From assembly GCF_024713975.1 (NCBI RefSeq), contig NC_091093.1:8674001-8738000 (forward strand): DNA of 64,000 bases, in the 5' to 3' direction. The DNA comes from Paralichthys olivaceus (Eukaryota > Chordata > Actinopteri > Pleuronectiformes > Paralichthyidae). The notes beneath the pieces were generated by a model, which made no database searches, had not been told where the DNA came from, and saw only the letters and a list, made by a program, of their open reading frames with translations. This document shows, piece after piece, positions 1 through 12,305 of the stretch. The first letter of the stretch is position 1, and each line of letters begins with the position of its first letter. Made by a program: the position numbers and the translations under genes.

Positions 1-330
1 AATCAGCTTCTGTCACTTTTTTCCTCTCAGCAGAAGGACTGGTCGACCAATCCCAGATATGTAGGTGAAATAAATAAAGGGGCATCATTTTTCTCAGCCA
101 GAAACAGAAAAGCAGCGACACAATATAATCCTGTGATTATTGTGGAAGACATTGAAACAGCTGTATAGGTGGTAGTAAGTTAAATTACAAAACTAGTAAG
201 TCTCAAATAATGTTAACGGCTCACAGCAACCACTGTCGATACCTCCCACCACATGAGATGAAGCACGACTGCTGCATGCCAATGTTCAAAAAGCAACATG
301 TTGGTTATTAGTTGGGACATCGATATATAT
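1..330. other. Stretch with no recognised feature
   Basis: I see no exon, RNA gene or clear repeat here. It should lie in a wtip intron, because the later LIM exons must be further left on the minus strand and I found no cysteine-rich reading frame with splice sites in this stretch. Confidence 0.5.
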
Positions 331-731
331 CAGTGTTTCCCGCAGAAAATGAGTCAGTCAAGGTGGTGAGCAGGGGGGAGAGGGCGTGGCTCCGGTGCCT
401 GTTGGATCGAGGGGAGGGGGCGTGGCACTGTAGTTCCCACAACGACGACAGGCATGCTATCTGGTTGTCGGATATAGCTTCTTTCCTGATAAAAAAGAAA
501 TGTTGGCCTTGCCACGCAGTTACAGCAGATGATAAATGGCTTAACATATTTAACCTACAGATGCCGCTATTCCGCCTCATTGCGATGCGGCCTTATTTTA
601 ACCTACTGTCTGTGCATGCGGGGATGCGGAATATTTATTTCTTTATTTATTTTCGGGGGGACGTATTCAAGGCGGGGGGCCGTTGTTGTCAAGGCGGCCG
701 CCTTAACTATAAAGCGCTGCGGGAAACCCTG
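331..731. mobile_element. hAT-like non-autonomous DNA transposon
   Basis: The left end begins CAGTGTTTCCCGCAG and the reverse complement of the right end begins CAGGGTTTCCCGCAG, so 14 of 15 terminal bases match as inverted repeats. The 401-bp interior is GC-rich (for example AGGGCGTGGC followed by a similar GGGGCGTGGC) and has no transposase. CAG-starting ends are typical of hAT elements, but the flanks do not show a clean 8-bp target duplication, so family placement is inferred. Short open frames across it look incidental. Confidence 0.6.
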
Positions 732-2357
732 CATATTCATTCATACATACATACATGAGTATATTCAAACAGTCAGAAGTCGCAGCTATATATATATATA
801 TATATACACACAGTGCTCTTCTTTCACATCCCATTCACACACTGATAGAACAGCCATGAGGGCTAAAGAAGCAAGAGATTGAGCGATTGCCACAAATTGA
901 ATAAAATCACTCCTCTTCTGCCTCTGAATACACAGACATGTTACACTTATTACGTTTAGAATCAGTGTAGTATGCTCTTTCTGAAGACCATTATCTCCAA
1001 TGTCCATTAGAAATCAATGCACATAAATCCACTTATTAAAGAATACGCTTTATATAACCACAGAACTAATCTGAGAACCATCACAACTTCTTTAACATCA
1101 AAGTGAGTCACTGGTTTGAATTGTATACAGTCAAAGCTACATAATTCAGCACATGTTTAATGGTAACAACTTCCAGAACATAAAATCAAACTGAATGAAT
1201 GAACTCAAGCCACATAACAAAATGGCTTTGATTATCAGACTGAAATGGATGGATGAAGCCAGGGCTAACTATTTCTCTGAAACTGCAAATATACTGCATC
1301 AAATGTGTTGGTGATTTATTGGCAGGCAATTAACTGGAAAGATCATTCTGGGAATCTATTTACTTTGTAGATCTGAGCTAAGTATAGAAAGCAGCTCTGA
1401 GTATAAAACATGATGAATCACTAATGCTACAATCCAACAGAGGCATCAATACACTGCTGCTGTACTCATTAGGCCCAGTTAGAGACGGGACAAATAAAAG
1501 CTTTTCTAGAGATGTTCAGACATCAATACCAGTATCAGAACTGTCTCCAATACTACTGAACAGGTTGGTTAATCAGCGAGTTGACAAATCTATGATACCC
1601 TGTAAACTGGTTAAGATACAATTTCCAATTTCTCTTTCCCCGCTAATCACTTCGTCTTCGCTGCTCAAAAACGCAGTTATGCTGTACTGCCACTGACAAG
1701 TACTGTTTTTAAAGCGGCACAGAGGAAGTTATTTCCAGTAGTGTAGTGTAGCATTAGCCAGAGGTAGCTAAAATTTCAGCAGTTATATACTTCCATTTCG
1801 CGGGTTGGCGCTAATGTTGCGCAATCTCATAAAAGCATTTTAAGAACCATAATAAGAAAGAGGACAAGGACTTCACCAAGGCAACAAAGTGCAGCAGCAA
1901 ACTTTGGAAACAACACAATCATTTTGAAAAAGACGGACCCAAAGCAAAGATAAAAAAACAAACTGGTTGAGTTCACAATTTTGTATTCCTTGATTTCCTT
2001 TTTTTTTTGTTCTTTTACATTTGTTACAGTTGATTGTAAAACTATATCATAAAGGAAGTTCTATCGCAATCATTCACTGTATGTATTTGTTTTTCTAAAG
2101 ACTTAACCAGAGTCAGGCAATACAACAAAGAAAGCAACTATCACTTCCACTATCACTTCCATTAAGGGTTAGTAACATTGCTGTTAAAATATATTACATT
2201 TAAGTTGTTATTTGTTTGAATGCACTGAGATCGGATCAGTACTCTGTATCGGCTGATACAGTATCAGAATCAGTATCGTGAAAGAAATAAATGATATGGC
2301 AACATCTATAACAATTTCTCCTATTATTTCATATACTGTATATGGAGTTGTACTTAC
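732..2357. other. Intronic stretch of wtip, no exon seen
   Basis: AT-rich non-coding sequence downstream (in wtip orientation) of exon 2. Apart from the TA/CA microsatellite near 790 I see no conserved frame, RNA gene or clear transposon end. Confidence 0.5.
787..812. repeat. (TA)10 microsatellite running into CACACA
   Basis: Ten uninterrupted TA units are followed directly by CACACA. It lies 56 bases beyond the end of the hAT-like element, after a short run of CATA repeats. Confidence 0.9.
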
Positions 2358-2459
2358 CACAGGAGCAGCAGGTGAAGCAGTTTGTGTGATACAGGTTCCC
2401 CATGGCCTGGCATGCTTGGCTGGCTCCATACACACCCTTTCCACATTTGATACAGATAC
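2358..2459 (-). CDS. wtip: wtip coding exon 2: start of LIM domain 1
   Basis: Read on the minus strand, after the acceptor GTAACAG, the 102-bp exon continues the frame of exon 1 ([13 protein letters not shown]) and reads on through [18 protein letters not shown] and CSCG to the donor GTAAGT. CxxC, the central His and CxxC form the first zinc-binding half of a LIM domain. GICIKCG matches WTIP better than LIMD1 or AJUBA, as I recall those sequences. Unusually, its acceptor has a (GT)n tract instead of a normal pyrimidine tract. Confidence 0.88.
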
Positions 2460-2462
2460 CTG

Positions 2463-2493
<31 letters not shown>

Positions 2494-5400
2494 TAGTTAA
2501 AGTGTGCTTAGTAAAAATACTCACTAACACTCACTCACTAAAACTAGCCTCTTACATCCTGTGGTGACAGAAAAACTTTAAATGGTCCAAATCGTGTTGT
2601 CTTTGTGAGGTTTTAACTCTTGATTCTTTGACTCCAAAGCAAAGAACCTCCTGTTTGCACTGATCTGCTTCTGCTTTACGCCAAATGAATAAAAACGTGT
2701 TTGAGATGGTGTGAATGTTTAACTAGTGATTTAGTGACGAGATGTTTGCTACAGTTCTTGTGGGCACCATAAGAATCAAACAATCGCTGGACATGCTGCA
2801 GGCTTTGTCGGAGCTTTGCTGGAAAGCTGATGAAAAACAAACCCCAAACTCTGCCAAAGTCTGTGTGCCTTCCTTTAATTATGCATCACTCAATGAAATG
2901 TGAAAAAGATGAAGTAACAGATATCATCAGCACTGTATTTCCACAGGCAGATTTCACCCATTGTTCTCTCTGTCTCCTTATGCCATTTAAAAACCAAAAT
3001 CGCTATGATGTCAAAGCAAGTTGAGACCAAACTGAGTCAAATATAAAACATGAAGCAGACTAAGAGATATCTCTTAATGATTTCTATTTCTAACCTTAAC
3101 TTTTGTAATTTCCATGCATTACATCATACTGTTTGAGGGCAGCATCAGGAAAGCTGATTATTACGGATGTGTGGGGATTGTCAGGAAGAGCAGACTGTGT
3201 TCTTCCACACACTTAATTTCCTTGTTATGGCAACATCTGACTTGACTTTTATAGGCCCTGGTCTCTACAAGTAATGATGTTTGACTTGACTATGTTATAC
3301 TCAACAACTAGAGCATTTACAGATGTGAAAGATGAAATTTCCACCATCTATTCTTCTATATTTAGGGTCATTACAATGATTTCTGAATTACTGAAGTCCC
3401 AAGTCCACAGTTCCTCAGTCCCATCATCAACTAAGCTGAGAATCCACAAAAAAGTCTGTATAGTTTTATTTATTCTGATTATTTAAAATTCCAGACTTTC
3501 TCAGTCACATTCAACGAATTAACTGTGAGGGTCAGATTTGACTGAAAGTGCTGGCAACATAATCAGACACACTGGTGAAAATAATAAGTTTATGAGAGCT
3601 GCTCAGTGCCTGCTCCGAACCTTACAGCAATGTACAGTGGAGCATGCAGGACAGGGGAAGGTTTCATTTGTGTTATTTGGGGGGGTTGCCTGTGTTGCTA
3701 AAGGGGAACAGAGGTTGTCATGGAAGGGTTATTTTCAATAAACAATTTACTGTGATAGTTCGTCTCAGGAAGTCAAACAACTATCTGATTGCAACAGTCC
3801 AAATACACAGATGAGTGACGCACAGCCTGACTCAGCGATCCATAGGTACATTAGTATATAAGCCTGAACTAACCAACTACACAAACAGTGTAGGAGTATT
3901 TGAAAGCAGCAGAAGTAGCAGACCAACAATCTCCAAACTCTTGCGCACACGACGACCTCCACCGGGGTCACATTCCTGAGGGAGTGCAGGGTCAAAGCCT
4001 TGGTGGGGTGAGTCCAGGGTCACAGTGCCCACAGGACACAAGATCCCAACAAGAGAACTGCACACCAACACCCCCCACCTCCTCCCACAGAGACATTATT
4101 ACATTTTAGTTATACGTAAAATAGACACGTCTCAGGAAAGATCCAGAACAAGGATACACTTCTTTCTGTGACGTAACCGTGGAATTCCCTGGCTATCTGA
4201 GCAATAATTTCCCTTTCATAAACACGTCCGGTGCAAACTGTGACATTGTAAAAGAACAGATAACGCACAAGGGTACAGGAAAACCATCCGAAGGTTACAT
4301 GTCTTCCCTTTAAACCAGCCGTATTTGTACAAATTAATTAATCTGAATCAAAGTTAAATATTGGCATTTCCTGGTGTAACCTGAACCTGTGACTGCACTT
4401 AACAAAGATAACAGAGCAAAACGGGCGATAAGAATGAACAAGTAAACTTCTAATGACCATAAGTGGTTGAAATTGTTTTGCCAAAATAAAAGTCGATGAT
4501 GGCAAATAAAGTGGGGAAAAAGCACAAAGGTTCCTGTGGCCAATATGGCTTTAAATCAGGGTCTTTAACAGGGAGCAGGAAGCCATCTGACTGAAGCTGT
4601 CAACAAAGAATGAATCATTTACTTCAGCAGATTCATTCTTATATAAATTTTTTTTATTACTCAGAAAAGTCACTCTGGTTCAGTGCAGGTAAACTATGTG
4701 TTTCTTATTCATCACTCAGGAGGCATGAGGCCACTTCAAATCTCTCCATAGACTCTAGATGACGATGACTGTAAATAAAAAATACCCTTTTTTAGCCTTT
4801 TTATAAAAAAAACTACAATGAGATGAAGAGAGCACATATCTCTGCAAAGGCCCAACAGTCCCCTTATGAATCCACACTTACATTTACTAAATCCAGATTC
4901 ATATCAGGATCTGTGCCAAAAATCTTTCTCACCAAATTCCATTGGTAAGAAATTTGAGCGATTTGCCCGAAAAACATTCACTCTGATCCTAATTCACAAC
5001 AACAGTCTTTCTTATCTTTCTGTAATGATTTATCTATCTGACCACCTGTTGCAACACTGAGCCAATGACGCGGCTTTGACTCAAAGGCTTCACACAGACC
5101 AACCAAGTACGACCGACCCATTACGACATCTGTCTAAATGCCAATTAAGTCAAGTCCCTAATTCTCTGTATTGCACAGTCAACAGCTAATGGACAACAAT
5201 TACAACAAAACACATGACAGTGGTGAATCTATTTCAGTCCAACATCCTGGATGTTTTGATGGGAACTTGAGACGTGAGGCAGGAAAGAAAACAGGTACCC
5301 TTCAAATCCTTATGTCATGTCCTCAGACTGAACCTCCCTACATTGGTGATAGGACCAGCTCAGCCTATAGTACAACTGCCTGAATGTAACTTTAATGTAA

Positions 5401-7403
5401 AGTGCATCCCATTTATCAGTTGGCAGATAAAAGAGTCTTTCACAGATTTATTGGTATCTGCATTTTGACCAATGTGAATTGGTGAATACAGATATTGTGT
5501 ACATGTATGTTTACAAGTTGTATTAATTTGGTTCGAATTTAGAGTTATTTATGATAAAGTTAATGTTTTAACTGTAAAATATCAAGCCTCAATCACATTT
5601 CTTTACCATAAGGGTTTGATAGAAACATCTTAGGAACCATTACTATTTTTTCATGTATATATATTGGCTGATAAATCAGTATCTGACATTTTCTTTACTC
5701 GCTAATAATGTATTGGCATCTGCTCCCAAAAGCCCATATGGGTCAAGACCTACTTTAATTGCTGTTTTCCAGTGGTATTGTTTAAAAAGAACGTCTCCCT
5801 CCCCCCGATCTTATTTTTTATTTCTTTTGAAATAAGTGAATTATGGCAGTGCCATTACTCACATGGCTCCCTGGCTTTGACTCTCTACCCAACGGCTGCA
5901 CTGAAAAAGAATGATTTATTTATACAGCTATAACGATTTAATATTCACTCAGGTTGAAACTATATTGCACTTATTTAAAAAAAACTATATACCAAGATGC
6001 ATTTCACCAACATGGAATTGTGTCTTTGTCATGAGAAAACCACAGAAATCAACTGTAAATGGGGATAAATGGTCACAGGAGTCCAAATGTGATTTGTAAT
6101 GATTTCCACAAATGCTTAAAGTCCCAAAGGGTTTTATGAGTGAGGATGTGGTTATCATTTTACAGGACAGCAAGAAAATCTCTGGTATTCATTCAAACAG
6201 GATGCTGAATCCCTCATGTATAGATGTCATAACATGTCCATGTGGTCAGGACAGGGTCTTGTGTCTTCCCTAGAGTTAAAAGTAAAACAGCATCACTTGA
6301 GTGAATTATTTTACCTTTGGAAAGTTTAAGCCCTGTTTGGTTTTTAGAAGCAGGATTGTTGGCTCTTAATCAGATCTTTCTGATGTGATGCTGCCATAGC
6401 ATGAAAATACTCTTTAATACTTTTTTCAAACATTGTGTCTCCACGCTCACTGAACACGACCCAGAACGTGCTGTGAGTTGTAAAAAGGTTTGCACAGCCA
6501 GATTCACGAAGCTCTACTGACCACTTTGTGTGACTTTGACCCTTACGGCTCAATATCAAACCAACCCCTGGAGATATGAGCAGGTTACGTGAGCACCGTC
6601 AATCAAACAAACAAGAGGGTTGAATTTATAGAGAGATGAAATGAAGACTGCAAGTTTGTCGATCCAAATATTGCCAAACAATTCAAAACCTCTGTAGAAG
6701 CGATTCAAGCTCTGCAGGTCCATGTATCCCTCAAGGACAAAAAATAAATGAGAAAAAGACTCTGCAGCATCGGAGCCTATACATTTCACAAGAGATCATG
6801 AAAAGTGAGACACATATTTTAGATTTAATCTGAGGTCAGATGTAATGTGTGCATGCACAGAATATACAGAGTCAAGACGAGGCTGCAGAGGGGGCCAGTG
6901 TGCCGCCATCCACAAGTCAGCGTGTGTGTAAGTGCGTGCGTCAGGCATGTGCATGACTACTGCCATTATAATTCTGGGCAGGTGATCAGACTTGACCCCC
7001 ACCAACTATGTCTGGCCCGCCAGCCAAGATCGTGTGCCAAGTGTCTGGTGTTGCCCCCGCTCCCCACTGGCTGGTTAATGAAGGGCTTCGCGGGGGAGTC
7101 AGGGCAGGGTGGTGGGGCTGGTGGTGGAGAGGAGGGGGACTATAAGGGGGTGGGGTGGGCCTCACGACTCTGTCACTTCAATTCCAGGGCCAGTATCGGG
7201 CCAGCTGTTGATTCACAGCTCCTTCCTTCGCCACCACAACAAACAGAGCCCACACAAGGCACGGCCGGCTGGCAGAGCGGAGCGGGGCAGAGCCGGGCAG
7301 TATGGGACACTGACCGCCCCCCTACACCCCCTCCCAAGAAAAAGCCCTGGTGATCAATTTCTCCACTGTCGCTACGGAAACAGAGCGGTCTCTATTGGGG
7401 CTC

Positions 7404-7466
<63 letters not shown>

Positions 7467-10436
7467 TGTCTGACTGCATTCTTCCCTCTCCCTCCCGTTC
7501 CTTTCTCTCTCTCTCCATCTCCACTTCCACCCATCTTGCTTCTTTCTCCATCACCCCTTCCCACCCCCCCTTTTCTGTTCTCTACCTCCTGTCTTCCATC
7601 CTCCCTCCTCTCTCTCACCTGCTCCTCTGGAACAAATCAACAGCTGTGTCAGCCTCACTCCGAGCAAGTGCACCAGCTATAAAACAAGCCACTGTTCTCT
7701 GGCCTTGGCCATTTGTCGGGCTGCCGATTCAAAAAAGGTGGATGGCGACGTCCTCAGCGGCCTCTCTGGAGCTGCGTCGCTGCTTCTGCTGCTGCTGCAA
7801 ACATATTTGGTCTAAACTCCCTTATCACAATAAATCTAAATCATTTAAAGAAAGGCCTAAATAAAAGAGGATGTCAGTAGTTGAGCCAACACATGCTTTC
7901 ATTCCAAAATGCCTTTCAGATCCTATAACAGCAAACGTTTTCATTTTGGGTGGCCCCCAGTGTGAGATTCCCATCCCTGCTGTAACTCATCAAATTGTAC
8001 TTGACCACAGCCTTTTTTTACTCCATGCTCCAGAGGATAACTGTATTTCCAACAAGCCCACACCATGCCGCCGCTCTGGGTGTCTGCTCTGGCAGAACAG
8101 AGGGTTCCATTCAGCGAGGTGCAGCGCTGTGCAAATTTTTATCTGTGCCAAGACAGAAATTAGTATTGCCCTGCAAAGCCACTCTCATCTGCCAAAGAGG
8201 GACCGCTTAGTGGGAAACGAAACCATTCGCATGTTGCAAATAGACCCCGCACACACCTATAAATACTCTCAAACTATTTCTTCGACTTCCAGTTTCAGCA
8301 AGTCTGTGTTGTAATACAGAGAAAGTTAAGCATGACATTTAACGTGACTAATACTTCTACATGTTTGTTCAGTTGGTGCTACAGAGGTAATCCTCTTCAT
8401 ACTGGGATCATAGTGGGATTCAATGAGACAATAAAGGCAAATGCCACTCTATTCAGTTGGAAACTTAAATTTGGACCATTGCTTTGAACTTTAAACTTGC
8501 TCTGACTGTCTGAAGAACCAAAACCTTCAGCACACGTTTCTTTTCTGTGAAGGAGACCCTGCACTGATCTCCCAGATACCTGAGGGCCCACGCGTTCAGA
8601 GACAGTGTGAGGGAAGGAGTCAGAGCATCACTGCCTTACACTTCAGGCACTTGAGGTGAAACTTTATGCCAGATGAAAACTTGTTGAGCTGTTAGTCAAA
8701 GTCAATCAGGCACCAACAGTTTATGAAAGAAGTTTGTGAGAAAATCGATGAAATCTTTGGCATTTGGGTTTGGGGATTGTTGTGAGAACATTTGTGAAAA
8801 CCTAAATCATCTCTCAGACCTACAGAAGCTCATTTGTGTAATGAATTGGCAAAGTGTGCAATCTTTTTTTCCGGTTATGCCTAGTAGCTAGTTCTAAAAA
8901 TACCTTCAGGTGTATTTGCAAACAAACCAGCAATTATCATTACATACCAAAGTATTCCTTTTTCATGTGCATCTCTAACTCCTTCTCCAGCTCCAAGGTG
9001 AGCGCCTCCAGCCGCCTCTCCGCCTGGCTCGGCCCGCTCTCTCGGCTGGGGGTCACCTGGTAAGGTAACTTAAACCTCTGGCCCGAGGAAGTTGCCTTTG
9101 TGGACACCCCGTAACTAAACGACGACTGCGACCCTGCGGTCATCTCCGGGGTTCCTGCCGTCTGAGCCGCCTGTAGCTGGGGCTCGGGCACCGCCGAGAG
9201 TCCTTGCAGGTGGATGCGGTTGTGGATCCCGTTGGAGTCTCCAAACTCCTGCAGCAGCGTGTCTTCGTGTAATCCGCTCCCCAGCATCGACGACCTGGGT
9301 GAGGGCAGCTGCAGGTCCGGGTAGGTGCTCATAGAGCCCCTGGAGCTGCGGGAACTTCTGGAGCTGTGGCTGGAGATGCTGGAGCGGGGGCTGACCACGC
9401 AGTTAGCGGTGGTCCCCGGTCTGGCGCTCCCGTCCTGGCTGCAGATGCTGGAGCGGGGACTCGCCAGCGGCACTGCGTGTAGGATCGCTCCCTCCAGATC
9501 GTGGTTGACCACGGGCCCATACCGTGAATCGGAGTAGCTGGACCTCGGGCTGGTGGTGAAGGAGTACTGGCTGGCCGTGCTCGACCTGGGGCTGGTGTGT
9601 CTCTGGTCGTAGCCCATGCTGATGCCGCTGGTGCGGTTGCTGCTGGGCTTGCTGCAGCAGTCACAGCTGTTGAGGCTGGCCCGGGGGCTGGAGTGTTTAC
9701 TCGTGTCGCTGGCGGTGCTTGCATAGCTGGACCTGGGGCTGAGCACGCTGCTGCCCTCGCAGTGCACCAAACTAGACCTCGGGCTCGTGTACCTGTCCTG
9801 ACCCGGCACCACCAGACTCGTACGCGGACTGCTGATGCTGGACCTCGGGCTGGCATGCTTGCTCTGCTCCTGAGAGGACAGAGAGGACGCCAGGCTGGAC
9901 CGAGGGCTGGTGGCGTTGTACCTCCCGTCGTGGCTGCTGCTGATGCAGACGCTGTTGCACCTGTTGCCGGGGAGAGCCACCGGTTTGTTGAGCGGCACGC
10001 CGTCGAAGGCTGAGCCGGTGCTGTACCTGTGGCCCTGCACCTCCAGAGAGTACCTCCGGTGCCGCTCGGCAGCGCCGGTGTAGCAGGGCAGAGCCACCTC
10101 GGATTTGGTGCAGCAGCCCTCCTCGGTGTAGCCCGCGTCTCTCTGCGGGGCGCAGAAATCCACCGGCACGGCCCGGTTGCAGTTGACGGGTCTCACCGGA
10201 GCCGCGTTGTACACTTTATTTCCAGACGTGAAATTCTCCACCGTGTGATGCTGCTGGTGGAGCACAGAGCTGCCATTCATCGGCGCACTTTTGTGCTCCG
10301 CTACCGCCGGAGCCGAGAAGTCCAAGTCGGGGTTAATCACCAAGTCTCTCCTGGAGTTGTACATCCCGTCTTTGTAGGCGTCGTACAGGGACAGGTCGTC
10401 CATCCGGAGCCCCAGCTCCTCCTGGTAGTGCTCCAT
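2358..10436 (-). CDS. wtip: WT1-interacting protein (Ajuba/LIMD1/WTIP family), 5' part only
   Basis: Two coding exons are present: 8948-10436 (496 codons plus one base) and 2358-2459; the remaining LIM exons lie beyond the left edge. Exon 1 encodes the proline/serine-rich pre-LIM region. Around residues 269-286 it has [17 protein letters not shown], close to a block in human WTIP, and it ends with [18 protein letters not shown]...EYFG, the conserved lead into LIM1. About eleven SPR(S/T/A)S motifs lie between residues 177 and 383. Ajuba-family proteins are adaptors at junctions, focal contacts and the nucleus; they bind LATS kinases and Snail factors, and WTIP binds WT1. The start ATG at 10436 was chosen because it opens the long frame and upstream sequence is GC-rich leader. 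Intron 1 is about 6.5 kb. limd1 is the main alternative, made less likely by the YDQRH block. Confidence 0.85.
2465..2491. repeat. (CA)n microsatellite at the wtip exon 2 acceptor
   Basis: An uninterrupted AC run on the plus strand. In the wtip transcript it reads as a (GU)n tract ending four bases before the CAG/AG acceptor, taking the place of the polypyrimidine tract. Confidence 0.93.
2492..7404. other. wtip intron 1, distal part
   Basis: Non-coding sequence between wtip exons 2 and 1. All open frames are short, lack flanking splice logic and resemble no family I know. From about 7010 to 7340 the sequence becomes markedly GC-rich (for example GGGGGTGGGGTGGG near 7147), unlike its AT-rich surroundings. 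Confidence 0.5.
7405..7464. repeat. (GT)30 microsatellite
   Basis: Sixty bases of perfect GT dinucleotide, inside wtip intron 1. On the minus-strand transcript it reads as a CA repeat. Confidence 0.97.
7468..7622. repeat. Polypyrimidine (CT-rich) tract
   Basis: About 150 bases almost entirely C and T (runs such as CCCTCTCCCTCCCGTTCC and TCTCTCTCTCTCC), directly following the GT microsatellite. In the wtip transcript it is a purine-rich tract. An apparent open frame through it is compositional, not a gene. Confidence 0.85.
7623..8947. other. wtip intron 1, proximal part
   Basis: Non-coding sequence ending at the exon 1 donor (minus-strand GTATGT, 8947 downwards). I see no exon. The stretch 8140-8270 has unremarkable base composition and a CTATAAATAC motif; whether it is conserved cannot be judged here. 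Confidence 0.45.
8948..10436 (-). CDS. wtip: wtip coding exon 1 with SPRSS repeat array
   Basis: A single 1489-bp exon encodes 496 residues and ends one base into a glycine codon (TTTG|GTATGT). The first 170 residues are low-repeat ([20 protein letters not shown] start). Residues 177-383 carry repeated SPRSS/SPRTS/SPRAS motifs separated by Ser-rich spacers, including an RSSRSSRGS run. The last 30 residues are a charged helix leading into LIM1. High GC and serine codon choice create long open frames on the opposite strand and in the other minus frame. Confidence 0.9.
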
Positions 10437-11100
10437 GTCGAGGCAGAAACAAGTTCACTCTCGGTGTCGCTCCGCTCCGAGCAGCGCGGCGGAGCACTAA
10501 TTGCGTTTCACATGGAAATCAAAACAAAACGCCGCGGTGCTGCCGTCTCTCATTCACACTAAACACACCGACGTACACCCGCAAACCTCCACCGAGTCCC
10601 GCATCGTCTCCTCCTGCTCTGCGCCGCTCCACGCAAATCCAACCAACTCTTTCTCACAGTTGCAGCCGACAGGGAAACGTTTGTCAACTTCAGTTTTTGT
10701 TAAGTTGAAAGGTCTTTACAGTCAATGGCGCGCTGCGCGGAGGAATTTCCCCTTGTTGGTTTTTCCTCTACATTTCTCTTCCCGCCTCTCCTGCGCGGAT
10801 TAAACCGCTCCAGATAATCTGCGACGCTACGAATATCACTAATGTGCGAGTCCGAGCTCAACAAGCGGGGGGGAAATGGGAAATAAACGCCGTTTTACTG
10901 CGGGGACTTGTTCGCGTAAAAGGAATGCGGGGATGTAGACGGGATGCGCTGCGCCTCTGTGGAATGTGGTTAATGCTGCAGAGAAACAATGATTGCGACC
11001 AACTCAGCAAGGGGCTGCCGGCCTGAAAAGAGGAGAGTTTAGAGAGAAGGGGACGTCTGCATTCATCCCGGGCAGACTCACATACCACACAAAGCACGCC
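10437..11100 (-). promoter_or_regulatory. wtip 5' leader and CpG-rich promoter region
   Basis: GC- and CpG-rich sequence directly upstream of the wtip start codon, unlike the AT-rich sequence beyond about 11150. It has CGCGG and GCGCGG stretches and no convincing TATA box at a fixed distance. The transcription start cannot be placed from sequence alone. Confidence 0.5.
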
Positions 11101-11514
11101 TCACCTGGTCCGACTCCCGCCACAGCACCAGCTCACTGCAGAGGACTGATACATGCAGCTCAGGGCTGAAACCCACGTTTATTCACAGTTTCTTTAAAGA
11201 TCTAATGATAAAACATGTTCTCAGGTCCTTCAAAGAACGCTAGGGGGGGGTCCAATCATTAGGAATGAGTTTAATAGATATTTCAGTGTCAAGTTAATCC
11301 TTGAATGGGTTTTTAAGGTTATGTGTACTTGAGTAAGAGGAATTGAGAGGAGTTAGTGTTTAATTTGAACAAACAAATGTTTTTTGTGATGGTTTGTCTC
11401 ATGAAGTTTTACTTTGAGATTGTGATAATATGCCTGAGTAGATATTCTCTAGACAATATGTCCTATATTTAAAAAAATTACACTACTGAATGTTTATCAA
11501 GTCTACACACATTC

Positions 11515-11775
11515 AAATTTTAAATCTATCAAGCACACACACACACAGGTTTCCATGACCTCAGAGGACAGAGCATTCATTTGCTTATGTCTAATTTTAA
11601 CCATAGTTACTACTTCCCTAAACCTAACCCTAAACTTAGAACATGTCTTCACCTTAGAATGTAATGATTTATGCACTGGAGACTTGTTTTTGTCCCCAAA
11701 AGGAAGACAAGCCCCCATAATGTGACTATGTAAACAGATTTAAGTCCCCACAACATGAGGAATACCTGGAACACA
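11515..11775. repeat. Dispersed repeat, copy 1 (related to 32515-32755)
   Basis: This stretch shares an extended order of similar words with 32515-32755: TTCCATGAC(C/T)TCAG, a TAACCATAGT(T)A(A)CTACTTCC block, GAACATGTCTTCACCT, AATGTAATGATTT, AGGAAGACAAG and CCCCATAATGTGAC. Copies lie in the same orientation about 21 kb apart in unrelated flanks, so this is a dispersed repeat, flanked here by short CA runs. I see no coding capacity and no terminal repeats, so I give no class. Confidence 0.7.
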
Positions 11776-11895
11776 CACAAATTCTTAATTTGGAGAAATA
11801 TTTGTTTCTTTTAAGTTTGGTTGAAATGGTTTAAAATTGATAATGACAACATATCCAGAATGAGAAATCAAACAAACTCATTTAAGTTGTAATGT

Positions 11896-11964
11896 TTTAT
11901 TCATACAGTTTTGCTTTTGTTCTCGTAATATAGTTTTACAAAAGATTTTAAAAAAATATTTATT
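11896..11964 (-). terminator. Candidate sdr42e1 poly(A) signals
   Basis: Two AATAAA motifs on the minus strand (TTTATT on the plus strand at 11896-11901 and 11959-11964) lie 340-410 bp downstream of the sdr42e1 stop codon. This is a reasonable 3' UTR length, but no transcript evidence is available. Confidence 0.4.
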
Positions 11965-12305
11965 TTTGTGAGGTAACTGTTGTGGAAAAACAAAGGTAGC
12001 AATTTGCACACGTTTTGAAATAAACAACTATACCATGGTGAAATGGATGATATGGTACATACAGTTATATTCTAAATGTTTGGGTAGTACAATATCACCT
12101 GGAAATGTCCTGAACCAAACATGTGAATCCTGAGAAACTTTTTCATTTTGTTGACTTGAGACAGTAATGAGCATTGTTATGTAAGATGTATTCGTGTATC
12201 TTGACATATGAATACATGTAAACAAGCTACATTATTTATGAACCAGTCTTTGTACGGTTTGTACAGTACGTTTGTGGAAAATGATGTTTTTGCTTTCGCT
12301 TCTCT

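Noticed and set aside
7109..7864. Long plus-strand open frame (251 codons) across the GT repeat and CT tract
   Set aside because: Its length comes from Val-Cys and Ser/Leu/Pro codons of the microsatellite and pyrimidine tract; there is no conserved motif and it lies inside the wtip intron.
9325..10562. Open frames on the opposite strand and in the other minus frame of wtip exon 1
   Set aside because: They mirror the GC-rich serine codons of the real frame, which alone joins in phase to the LIM exon.
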